Assembly: GCA_027886185.1 (NCBI GenBank) | Contig: WOAB01000056.1 | Coordinates: 7,626,001 to 7,690,000 of the forward strand | Source: Rheum nobile | Taxonomy: Eukaryota > Streptophyta > Magnoliopsida > Caryophyllales > Polygonaceae | Direction: 5' to 3' | Length of the DNA stretch: 64,000 nt | Part shown: in pieces, positions 43,301-51,946 of the stretch | Layout: every line of letters starts with the position of its first letter | Position numbering within the stretch: position 1 is the stretch's first letter | Translations under genes and position numbers: made by a program | Notes under the pieces: model-generated | What the model saw: the letters and a program-made list of their open reading frames with translations, nothing else | Database searches by the model: none | What the model was told of the DNA's origin: nothing

Positions 43301-45855
43301 TCGTCCCAAAGAAAGGAGGGATCACAGTTGTGGAAAACCAACATGGAGAGTTAGTCCCTACACGACTGCAGACAGGCTACAGGGTGTGCATTGATTACCG
43401 CAAGCTGAACGCGGTGACCAGGAAGGACCACTTCCCTCTACCATTCATTGACCAGATGCTCGAGAGACTGTCAGGTTGTGCATTCTACTGCTTCCTGGAT
43501 GGATACTCAGGCTATTTCCAGATAGCCATTGCACCTGAAGACCAAGCGAAGACGACATTCACTTGTCCCTTTGGCACTTTTGCCTATCGCAGGATGCCAT
43601 TTGGATTGTGCAATGCTCCAGGTACCTTCCAGCGGTGTATGGTAAGCATATTTTCTGAGTATATTGAGAACTTCATAGAGGTATTCATGGATGATTTTAC
43701 TGTTTATGGAGATGACTTTGATGCATGCTTGCACCATCTATCACTTGTGCTTGCAAGGTGTGTTGACACCAATTTAGTGCTGAATTCTGAGAAGTGTCAC
43801 TTTATGGTTGAGCAGGGCATTGTTTTGGGTCATATTGTGTCATCTAGGGGTATTGAGGTCGATAAGGCAAAGATTGAAGTAATTCAGTCTTTGCCCTATC
43901 CTACTAATGTTCGCGAAGTTCGTTCTTTTCTGGGCCACGCAGGTTTCTATCGCAGGTTCATTAAAGATTTTTCCAAGATCTCATCACCTCTATGTGACCT
44001 GCTGAAGAAGGAGATTGGATTTGAGTTTACAGCTGAGTGTCGGGCAGCCTTTGATGAACTGAAGGCTCGCCTGACAAGTGCCCCAATCATCCAGGCGCCT
44101 GACTGGTCTAAGCCCTTTGAGATCATGTGCGACGCCAGTGACTATGTTGTGGGGGCTGTGCTGGGCCAAAAAGATGGAAGAGCATCCCATGTGATCCAGT
44201 ATGCATCTATGACGCTAAATGGTGCGCAGAGGAACTACTCCACCACAGAGAAGGAGATGCTGGCAGTAGTGTTTGCCCTTGAGAAGTTCAAGCAGTACCT
44301 GCTTGGTACAAAGGTCTTTGTCTACTCCGACCATGCTGCTCTGCGCTACCTCATGACGAAGAAGGAAGCCAAGCCAAGGCTGATCCGGTGGATCCTATTA
44401 CTCAGCGAATTTGATGTGGAGATCAAGGACAAGAAGGGTGCTGAGAATCTTGTTGCTGACCACCTCAGCCGAATTGTCCAGGAAGATAACATCCTACAAC
44501 CCCAGATTCAGACGAGATTCCCTGATGAGTCTCTATTCCGGCTCACTACCGTAGAGCCTTGGTATGCTGATTTGGTGAATTTTCTCACCACGGGTGACTT
44601 TCCTCCACCCTTCAACAAGGCTCAGAGGGACAGGCTGCGCAGTTCAGCCAGATTTTTTGTCTGGGACGACCCCTACCTATGGAAACATTATTCTGACCAG
44701 GTAATTCGTAGGTGTATCCCAGAAAATGAGGTAAATTCTCTCCTTACTTTTTGTCATTCTGAGGCCTGTGGTGGACACTTTGGGGTACAACGAACCGCAA
44801 GAAAGGTACTTGAAGCAGGATTTTGGTGGCCTTCCATCTTCAAGGATGCGCATAACCACTGCAAATCCTGTGACAAGTGTCAACGGGTTGGAAATATATC
44901 TCAGAGGGATGAGATGCCACAAACAGGGTTGATTTTCTGTGAAATCTTCGATGTTTGGGGTATTGACTTCATGGGACCGTTTCCATCCTCTTGCGGTAAC
45001 ATATATATTTTGCTTGCGGTGGACTACGTTTCCAAGTGGGTGGAAGCGAAGGCCACCAGGACTGATGATGCTAAAGTTGTTGCAGAATTCTTGAAGTCCC
45101 ACATATTTACCAGGTTTGGAGTGCCAAAGGCTCTCATCAGTGATAGAGGAACTCACTTCTGCAACAGGACAATTACTGCGCTGTTAAAGAAATATCATGT
45201 CACGCAGCGAGTTTCTACCGCCTATCACCCCCAAACGAATGGGCAAGCTGAAGTGTCCAACCGGGAGATAAAGTCCATCTTGGAGAAGACGGTGTCTCCT
45301 AATAGAAAAGACTGGAGTTTGAGGCTTGATGACGCACTCTGGGCATACAGGACAGCTTACAAAACACCAATTGGTATGTCACCCTTTCGGTTGGTGTTTG
45401 GTAAAGCTTGTCACCTTCCAGTGGAGCTAGAGCACAAGGCATATTGGGCTGTAAAGAATTGCAGCTTGCAGATGGATGAGGCTGGAGTGCTTAGAAAGCT
45501 CCAACTACAAGAGCTGGAGGAGGCCAGGATCGAGGCTTATGACAATGCCATTCACTACAAGGAAAGGACTAAGGCCTGGCATGACAAGATCATACTGAGG
45601 AAGGACTTCAAGGTTGGAGACAAAGTCCTCTTATTCCAGTCACGCCTTAGACTTTTCCCAGGCAAGTTGAGATCGCGCTGGGCAGGACCATATTATGTGA
45701 CCAAAGTCTTCCCACATGGTGCCGTAGAGCTGTTTGACTCGACATCACAGACTTTGTTCAAGGTGAATGGGCAGAGGATAAAGAAATACCATGAAGGCTT
45801 CACCAAAGACACCATTGAGGAGGCGTTCCTGAAGGAACCCGAAGCTGAAACGTGA
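40390..45855 (+). CDS. Athila gag-pol polyprotein, copy B, intact
   Basis: 1821 codons without a stop. Gag (DWYHTLAPGSITTWTALK near residue 100), CCHC knuckle at 256-269, GDRR/GARR repeats at about 443-526, protease with LDLGAS (D654), RT with CIDYRKLNAV and FMDDF (D1101, D1102), RNase H (MCDASD, TTEKEMLAV, YSDHAALRYL), integrase zinc finger (HSEACGGHF ... CKSCDKCQR) and DD35E core (D1526, D1585, E1621), then a C-terminal domain (GDKVLLFQSRLRLFPGKL). All catalytic residues I looked for are present. Gag may lack its natural N terminus because of the upstream TAA. Pol is in one frame with gag, as in many plant Gypsy elements. It is the best candidate here for an active enzyme source. Confidence 0.95.
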   Translation: MADQRVTLESLTAPNLDQPTRAVEFPALGAGVKFELKTGVVHLLLKFSGTPLEDPIQHLDEFVEVCTSMRPSEITEDQMKLRVFSFSLKDSAKDWYHTLAPGSITTWTALKKVFLDKYFPTIKSNQLKKKICNIEQQSNESLYEYYERFKKLVKSCPYHGYEKHDLILYLHGGLRENDRRMVNSSCGGNILKRTYEEALEIFATLADDARQYSGRGSQSLVAASAQSKYDQADFDLLREEVRRLKLKGTPQQVKACEICHDDLHPTDACPTMQEEINAVGGYQQRPKNDPYSSTYNPGWRNHPNFRWRDPEQDQGQTQQQGNPQQSRQPHVPRPQGQSSNPSSSMEDMMKTLTANVVQMSKNQKEFQEHTQSSIQNLERQFGQISQVVNKLDARDSGKLPSQTEVNPNIRNVSAMTLRSGKKLRENNSEINEEETEDLAKNNCGDRRDDCGARRQEKSALDFCDENNGDRRINCGGRRDGVPISEVSNDVHGDRRKTYGARRETEVALDLSEEKHGDRLDNCGARRSSGVEAEAEKKSDSPIFLEWKSVAPFPSALKRTKPLAQDKDMFEMFRNVEVNIPLLNLIKSVPRYAKFLKQMCTTKRNQDRNSKKKVKVSEHVSAVFQKRLPKKCGDPGMFNIPITIGGTKFNKAMLDLGASINVLPSSLCESLRLGPLHATNISIQLADRSSVRPIGIVEDVLVMVGDLTFPADFYVLNMEHDKHAAPILLGSPFLKTANTKINVSTSSLTMEFDGQAINYNIYEAMKYPADDHSLCAIDVLEHVVQDVFDDDQLDSMQSMIVDSSLDFTLSANVQEVVNELDAYYKRPTELPGKAPLPLTLLGEKLLPSIVQAPVIELKQLPEHLKYVFLGDEETLPVIISNKLTKEQEDKLVVVLKEHKTAIGWTIADIKGISPTTCMHRILLEGEEKPSRQPQRRLNPPMMDVVKKEVLKLLQAGMIFPVSDSKWVSPTQVVPKKGGITVVENQHGELVPTRLQTGYRVCIDYRKLNAVTRKDHFPLPFIDQMLERLSGCAFYCFLDGYSGYFQIAIAPEDQAKTTFTCPFGTFAYRRMPFGLCNAPGTFQRCMVSIFSEYIENFIEVFMDDFTVYGDDFDACLHHLSLVLARCVDTNLVLNSEKCHFMVEQGIVLGHIVSSRGIEVDKAKIEVIQSLPYPTNVREVRSFLGHAGFYRRFIKDFSKISSPLCDLLKKEIGFEFTAECRAAFDELKARLTSAPIIQAPDWSKPFEIMCDASDYVVGAVLGQKDGRASHVIQYASMTLNGAQRNYSTTEKEMLAVVFALEKFKQYLLGTKVFVYSDHAALRYLMTKKEAKPRLIRWILLLSEFDVEIKDKKGAENLVADHLSRIVQEDNILQPQIQTRFPDESLFRLTTVEPWYADLVNFLTTGDFPPPFNKAQRDRLRSSARFFVWDDPYLWKHYSDQVIRRCIPENEVNSLLTFCHSEACGGHFGVQRTARKVLEAGFWWPSIFKDAHNHCKSCDKCQRVGNISQRDEMPQTGLIFCEIFDVWGIDFMGPFPSSCGNIYILLAVDYVSKWVEAKATRTDDAKVVAEFLKSHIFTRFGVPKALISDRGTHFCNRTITALLKKYHVTQRVSTAYHPQTNGQAEVSNREIKSILEKTVSPNRKDWSLRLDDALWAYRTAYKTPIGMSPFRLVFGKACHLPVELEHKAYWAVKNCSLQMDEAGVLRKLQLQELEEARIEAYDNAIHYKERTKAWHDKIILRKDFKVGDKVLLFQSRLRLFPGKLRSRWAGPYYVTKVFPHGAVELFDSTSQTLFKVNGQRIKKYHEGFTKDTIEEAFLKEPEAET

Positions 45856-46789
45856 TTGAACCTTCACTGAGTCGAGCCACGACGTTAACTACGGCGCTTC
45901 CCGGGAGGCAACCCGATGATTAGGTAATTTATTTTCCTTTCCCTTAGTCAATTCTAGTTATTTCCCTTTTGTTTCTGTATTTCTGTGTCGAACTCACCTG
46001 CAGAAACGTGAAAAATCGAAGAAGGTGTTCACGGCGACCGCCGCGTAACTTACGGCGACCGCCGTTAATTGCTCACCATGGAGGTTGCCTACGACTTCAA
46101 AACGGCGACCGCCGTTTAATTGTGGCGACCGCCGCAATTACGGCGACCGCCTCCCTCCACACGGCGCCCGCCGTTTCACCCCCCCTCGATCACGCTGTTC
46201 GCATCAAATGACGGCGACCGCCGTTTAATCACGGCGACCGCCGTTTAATCACGGCGACCGCCGCCGTTTCAGGTTCGATTTTTTTTCCTTTTCTTTTAAT
46301 TTTCGCAAAAAAAAATGGACCCTGAGAAAACCTTAAACAGGGTGCAAAAGGCATAAAAAGAAACCCGTTAAAACCAAACGAGGGTAAAAGCCAAAAAAAA
46401 AAAAATTTGGGCCCCCCCTTCCCAGACCTATCATATAACCTAACCCCCTACCCTCTCCCTCACTTTCCCATTCCCCATTCCCCTCTCTCTCTCTCTCTCT
46501 CCACCCCCCCTCAACCCCAGATTCGGCGACCGCCGCGCCAGCTCGCCGCCCACTTCGCTCGCCGCTTGCCCGCTGCCAGCCAAGGTCGCCGTCGTCGCTC
46601 GCCATTTCGGAAATCTGCAGATTCTGTGAAAATTGAAAACGGCGACCGCCGCATTCAACACGGCGACCGCCGTTCTTAGCAGCGACCACCGCCCAACCCG
46701 GCGACCGCCGTTTCGTCGAATCTGGTGATTTTATTTTTATTCCCTCCCTGTTCTGCTTTTTACTGTTGCTAGTAGTTGGGATTATTGAG

Positions 46790-48121
46790 ATGTCAGGATT
46801 TTTGAAACGCTCATTGTCTTCCCGGAAGAAATCAACGGGAGGTGAACCCTCTCGAAAAAAATCATCGGGGGTTGAGGCCTCCCGTAACAAAGTTGAGGAG
46901 GCTCGTAGGAGGCTTTTGCAGGAGAGGGCTTTTCAGTCCATATTATTCTTTGATCCAGACACTCTGCGGGAGTTGCAAATGTATGAGAGTACGCAGGAGC
47001 TTTTTGTCAATGGTGGGCTGGGTAGTTTCTTCCATTTTGCGGCGCCCATATTCCCCAGCTGGACTGTGGAGTTTCTGGCCAGCTTTGATAGTCATTGCGA
47101 TGAGGAGAGGATCACATTTAGTTTGGGTGGTAGCAGGCACTCTATGTCCTGGACGGACCTTGATCTAGCGCTTGGGATGACCAGGCCACCATCTTCTGCG
47201 CAGGCGTGGAACGCCGCCAATGGTTACTTCCCCTTTTGGTACCACTCCACAGGGTCCAATGTTTACAACCCGCAGGATGGGGAGTACAATTACAAGTGGT
47301 CGCATCCGGGCCTGCGGCTAGCACATAAAGTAGTGCGGATGGCCTTCCATGGCCAGTCCGAATTGAACAAGCTCCCGTACGACGATTTGTATGTTGTATG
47401 GAGTATGACCCCCGAGTGCCCTCTGGTGTGGGATTGGCGCACCCATTTTATTGCTGCGTGCAGAAAATTTCAGGACAACAAGGGGCAGAAGATCGTCATT
47501 GGGGGCATGATCACTTTGATAGGCCGCCACCTGGGTCTCGAGCAACCCGACCCTTCCCAGCAACTCTCTCCTGCTTTTACATATGATTGGAAGCAACTCA
47601 GGACTTCCACTGTGATATCCGGGACCGGGTCTAACCCGAAGTTCTGGCTGTATGGCACGCGGGGTATCTACAAAATCCCCATCCCTTTTCCATTTGAGGT
47701 GGCCTGTGGCCCGCGCTACAGAGACTTTGATGTGAGCAGTTACCTGGTGGGAGCCCCTGGGGTGCGTCCCGTGCCAGCTGGAAGTGTTGCTCAGGATGAT
47801 GATGACAGTGAGGATGAGGACGATGATGCCAATGACGATGAGGACACTGCTATGCCTGCGGTACAGGCTACCGCTGCTGCTGGACCGTCTCAGGATTACC
47901 AGAGACAGACTTGGGAAATGGTCCAGGGGATTGACTCTCGCCAGCAGTCTATGCAGTCGGACTTTGCTGCCTACCACCAGGAGTTCATTGACTTCTGCCA
48001 GGAGTCCAGGGATCACTACGCGACGCAGGCCCAGGACATTCAAGCCTTGGAGGAACAGATGAGGCAGTGGAACCTTTTCATGGGTTCCCAATATCCCGAT
48101 TTCCCACCACCGCCGCAGTAG
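46790..48121 (+). CDS. Athila second reading frame in env position (copy B)
   Basis: Near-identical to 36880-38211, with only a few residue changes (for example Arg to Cys near 47996 and His to Gln near 48058). It is open throughout and has the same acidic run and glutamine-rich tail. An alternative ATG lies at 46766. Confidence 0.7.
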   Translation: MSGFLKRSLSSRKKSTGGEPSRKKSSGVEASRNKVEEARRRLLQERAFQSILFFDPDTLRELQMYESTQELFVNGGLGSFFHFAAPIFPSWTVEFLASFDSHCDEERITFSLGGSRHSMSWTDLDLALGMTRPPSSAQAWNAANGYFPFWYHSTGSNVYNPQDGEYNYKWSHPGLRLAHKVVRMAFHGQSELNKLPYDDLYVVWSMTPECPLVWDWRTHFIAACRKFQDNKGQKIVIGGMITLIGRHLGLEQPDPSQQLSPAFTYDWKQLRTSTVISGTGSNPKFWLYGTRGIYKIPIPFPFEVACGPRYRDFDVSSYLVGAPGVRPVPAGSVAQDDDDSEDEDDDANDDEDTAMPAVQATAAAGPSQDYQRQTWEMVQGIDSRQQSMQSDFAAYHQEFIDFCQESRDHYATQAQDIQALEEQMRQWNLFMGSQYPDFPPPPQ

Positions 48122-48245
48122 TAGGTACATTCTTCACTTCTCCTCTGTTATTATGTCTGATATCATTGAGGACAATGCTTATTTTAAGTGTGGGGGAGTG
48201 GATTATGTATTTATTATTGCTAGTATATTTATCTATAAAAAAAAT

Positions 48246-48409
48246 CCTGGGATGGGCTGAAAACCCGAAAGGGCGGTCCAGGTAAAAAGCAGGTAATCCG
48301 ACAGGCACTAGGCCTGGGCAAAAGTGGATTCAGAGTGATGTGAGGCGGTGAGTCTATCTATGATAAAATGAAATGAGTGGCTAGGATGAAAACCCGAAAG
48401 GGCTCCTAG
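48246..48409 (+). ncRNA. Paired CCCGAAAGGG hairpins in the Athila 3' region (copy B)
   Basis: Units at 48246-48282 and 48381-48409, same structure as copy A. The copy does not add independent evidence, because the two internal regions are recent duplicates. Confidence 0.5.
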
Positions 48410-48877
48410 GCAAAATGAGTGAAAAGAAAAGGAGTGTTTTCTAGGATCTCATTTTACCGACGGGGGGACATAAGATGAGGAGACAAAGAAGGATTGTCGG
48501 GTAGGCCATTGAGGGAGACATAAGGAGTCATAGATGGAGGTTAGGACTAGTGGTTACTTTCATTTTTGGATGACCGGGATAAGCTTGGGGAAAGTATTCT
48601 GCTTGCCCTTAAGCTTGGATGTGTATTGAGTTGGCTGTTGTGGTTAAAGTTGTGGATATTGCATATGTTTGTGTTGATGTTGTGCTGATTATGATGCTGG
48701 TGTTGAGGGTGTAGTTGTGTTGTGATTGGTTGGTTGAAGGATGTTGAGCTTTCATGTACATGCTGTTACTCTTGGTTGTGGGCTTTCCTTGCATGTTGAT
48801 TATCTAGGTGCTTATTAGTAATGGGTGGTAGTTCTCTATCCACTCGAGACGAGTAGAGATTCAAGTGTGGGGGAGTT

Positions 48878-50098
48878 TGATACACACAATTATGTTGCGT
48901 GTATTGACGGAGTTTTTGCATGATTTTAGTGGTGTTTTAGGATGCTCTAGTGATGATTTGGAGACTTGGCAAGGAGGCGCGGAAGTTACGTTTTTGGAGC
49001 TTTGGAGCTGAGGAGCGAAGTATGAAGAAGCATAACAACGGCGACCGCCGTTAATTCCCCCTGGAGAACCTCAGCTATGACATTGAAACGGCGACCGCCG
49101 TGTAATTGCAGCGACCGCCGCAATTACGGCGATCGCCGTGGGAAAATCAGCGGCCGCCGCCGTTGTTGGACGAAGCGCCGAGCCGATTTTCCTTTTCGGT
49201 TGTAGTTATTTTATTTTATTATGTTTTGTTTTTATTTTAAGTTAATTTCAGATTAAATTTCCTTTGGTATTTAAGGGTTGAGAAGACTTGTTCTTTTCTT
49301 ATCTCGGAACCCTAGTTTTATTTCTTACGTATTTCCCTTTCTATGAAGGACTAAGCCTCTCTTGCTTAGTCAGACATTGAAGCTCTTCGTTTGATTCAGT
49401 TGTAAGTTTCTTACTTTTAATCTATTGCTTTGGCTTTTATCTTTTCTCTTGCTTGAATCTTATGATTGATATTGGTAAATTCTAGTCTGATCAACTAGGG
49501 TTTGTTGGTATTTATCTATTGCTAGGTCTAGATTGTTACTGGTTGAGCATATCTATTCCTTAGGAGCAACTGCATCGTGTTAGTAATTGGTTGTGCTAAT
49601 CTTATGCAGAAGAGAATTGATTTGCATCTTAGGGTAAAAACTGGTTGTTTTATTCTAGGTTGTATCCAACTATATTCCTATCCATAAAGCTGCTGTTAAA
49701 TTGAATCTTGATAGTTTCAGGGTTGTTTAATTAGTTAGTTCTAATAGTATCTGGTTGTGCTATTAGATACTTTTGAAAAGGAATTGGAATTGCCATTGCA
49801 TGCGATTTTGAGTGGTTTCTATGATCAACTTGTCATTCGATTAGTGGATATTGTTTGACTAAGTGCCTTCCCCATACTTGATTTCAGCACTTTAATTGCT
49901 TACTTACTTTTGCATGCTTGGTTACTCTACAAACAAACAAAATCCCCCCCTTTGGTTACTTCAATTGACATACACTTTACATACTGCGATAGATTGTGTT
50001 TCCCTGTGGATCGACCCTTACTTGCCTAAGACTGCGTTTTAGGTTTTGTTTGGATTTCTTGCATAGTAGGAATTAGAACGACAAAATTCCTGTTATCA
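48878..50098 (+). repeat. Athila LTR 3
   Basis: 1221 bp, followed by the AGAGC duplication (50099-50103) and the U3 half of the interrupted Tekay-like LTR. Confidence 0.95.
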
Positions 50099-50103
50099 AG
50101 AGC

Positions 50104-50637
50104 CTAGCAAGCAGCACACAAGGAAGCAGGTGCGTCGATCAAGCAGCTGCGTCGCCCGACCAGAAATGACAAGCAGCTCAGTTCAGACGCGACGTATGAA
50201 GTCCGACGCTACAGAAAAATCATCATGGCACCGCGGGGTGCGGTGGCCTCACCGCGGGTGCGGCGAGCCTCCACAGACCGCCTTATAGAATTGGCCTTCA
50301 CCGCGGGGTGCGGCCACTTGACCGCGGGTGCGGCCACTTGACCGCGGGTGCGGTCAAGGCCAAATCTGGGCCCTTTTGTCCTTTTTGTCCGGGTTAAGTA
50401 CGGGTACGAGTTTTTAACCCCGGGTTAAATATATTCGTACTCGGTTAACATCTTTGCACCCGAATGAGTATTCTAAGCCCCGAAAATACATCGAATGTAT
50501 TTTATACCACTCAGGAAAATATTACAGAGATCAAACAAATTACAGAGTGTCTGAACTTCTCTGAAATTAATCCGGTTTGTGATACGAGAGTTAGGAAAAT
50601 TATCAAAATACTCTTTATTAAAATGAGGGGTATTACA
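50104..50637 (-). repeat. U3 half of the interrupted Tekay-like LTR
   Basis: On the minus strand it begins TGTAATACCCCTC at 50637, the LTR terminus, and runs to the Athila insertion. It includes an ACCGCGGGTGCGG-type cluster (50236-50360), upstream of the TATA box that is now 21 kb away. Without the Athila unit it joins 29050 to give one LTR. Confidence 0.85.
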
Positions 50638-51946
50638 GATGAATGGTCCTATGCTCTATCAGTTAAAGAGGACTTTGTCTTCCCTGCATCAAGGTACTCA
50701 ATCTATGAGTGAATATTATTGCAAGCTTAAAATGATTTGGGATGATGTTGACTATCTTGATGTTATGGTTGTTTGTGAATGTGGTAGAATGGTTGCTTGT
50801 ACTTGTAATCTTGTTAAGAAATTTCAGGAAAAAGAATCAAGAAACAAAATCCTCTAATTCTTGATGGGGTTAAATGAGGAGTTTGATGGGATAAGGGGTA
50901 ATATCCTGTCAATAGATCCTATGCCAACTGTTAATAGAGCATTTCATCTTGTTGAGCAAGTTGAAAGGCAGAAAACTGTATCTGGGTCGATAAATGCTAA
51001 TCTAGATGACTCTGTATTTTTTGTTAATAACTTCACTAGTCATCAATATCAACAATTGCAGCCTTATTTTCAGCCAAGGGATGGTTCAAAGAGAGGCAAT
51101 GTTGATAAGAGGTGTGACTTCTGTCATCGTCAGGGGCATTTGAAAGATCAATGTTACAAGTTAATTGGATATCCACCTAATTGGAAAAATAGACAGCCAG
51201 AAAGGAGAGCTACTGTTGTTGGCACTGAGATGGATAGACAGCAGATAATCCTTTAGATACTAATGGAGTTGCATTAGTTGATTCAACACTGGTTACTGCA
51301 TTATGTCAGGAAGTTGTGAAGTTGTTTCAGAACAGAGGTGGTGGTACAGCATCTTCATCTTCATCAATAAATTTTGCAGGTACTATTTCTTCTTGTACAA
51401 GTATTTCAGAATGGAGCATAGATACAGGGGCTACGGATCATATGATTTTTTTATCAAGCATTGTTTTTGTCTAAGACATCATTGTAGAAGCCAACTAAGG
51501 TAGCCTTGCCAGATCGTAGTATAAAAGTTGTTGAGGTTATTGGTTCTGTTAGAATTAATGATATGTTGACTATACATAATGTGCTTTTAGTGAATGGATT
51601 TAAGCACAACTTGATGTCTATCACCAAGCTGCTAGATGAGCATGATTTGTTTGGGAATATAGAATCTAATAGAATTCTATTTCATGACCTTATCACTAAG
51701 GGAACTGTGATTGAGGGATAGAGAGTTGGAGGACTCTTTGTTACCAGGACTGGCATCCATGAGAGAAGCATATTTTGCTCAGAAGAAGTTGTTGAGTCAG
51801 CTGTGATAGAAAAGGCAAATAATGTGGAAAATGTAAAGATATCTTATAGTTTGTTAAAAAATTACTCGTAAATTAAGGAGATAAGTTTTACAACTCGAAA
51901 TTACAGTACAACGGAAGACTTTTAAAATAAACCCTAACTCATGACT
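50638..51946 (+). pseudogene. Copia gag-protease relic
   Basis: Starts abruptly at the Tekay-like LTR. Reading with frameshifts it gives a Copia gag (LYQLKRTLSSLHQGTQSMSE, LMGLNEEFDGIRGNILSIDP), a CCHC knuckle (CDFCHRQGHLKDQC near 51117-51157), a protease DTGATDHM near 51421-51445, and the following LLVNGFKHNLMSI block to about 51720. Stops at 50857, 51254, 51472 and 51719 break it. It is cut off by the LTR starting at 51947. No LTRs of its own are seen. Confidence 0.8.

Larger units (their letters stand above)
29051..50098 (+). mobile_element. Tandem Athila-type element: LTR-internal-LTR-internal-LTR (21 kb)
   Basis: Three LTRs (29051-30272, 38972-40192, 48878-50098) alternate with two internal regions of about 8.7 kb. 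One outer target duplication, AGAGC, lies at 29046-29050 and 50099-50103, so the whole array sits at a single insertion site, the LTR of the inverted Tekay-like element. Each internal region has a TGGCGCCGTTGCC primer site, gag-pol, a CGGCGACCGCCG-rich spacer, a second reading frame and a 3' non-coding region with paired hairpins. The protease (LDLGAS), the RT and integrase types and the tRNA-Asp-like primer site indicate the Athila branch of Ty3/Gypsy. The internal copies differ by only a few tens of bases. Confidence 0.95.
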
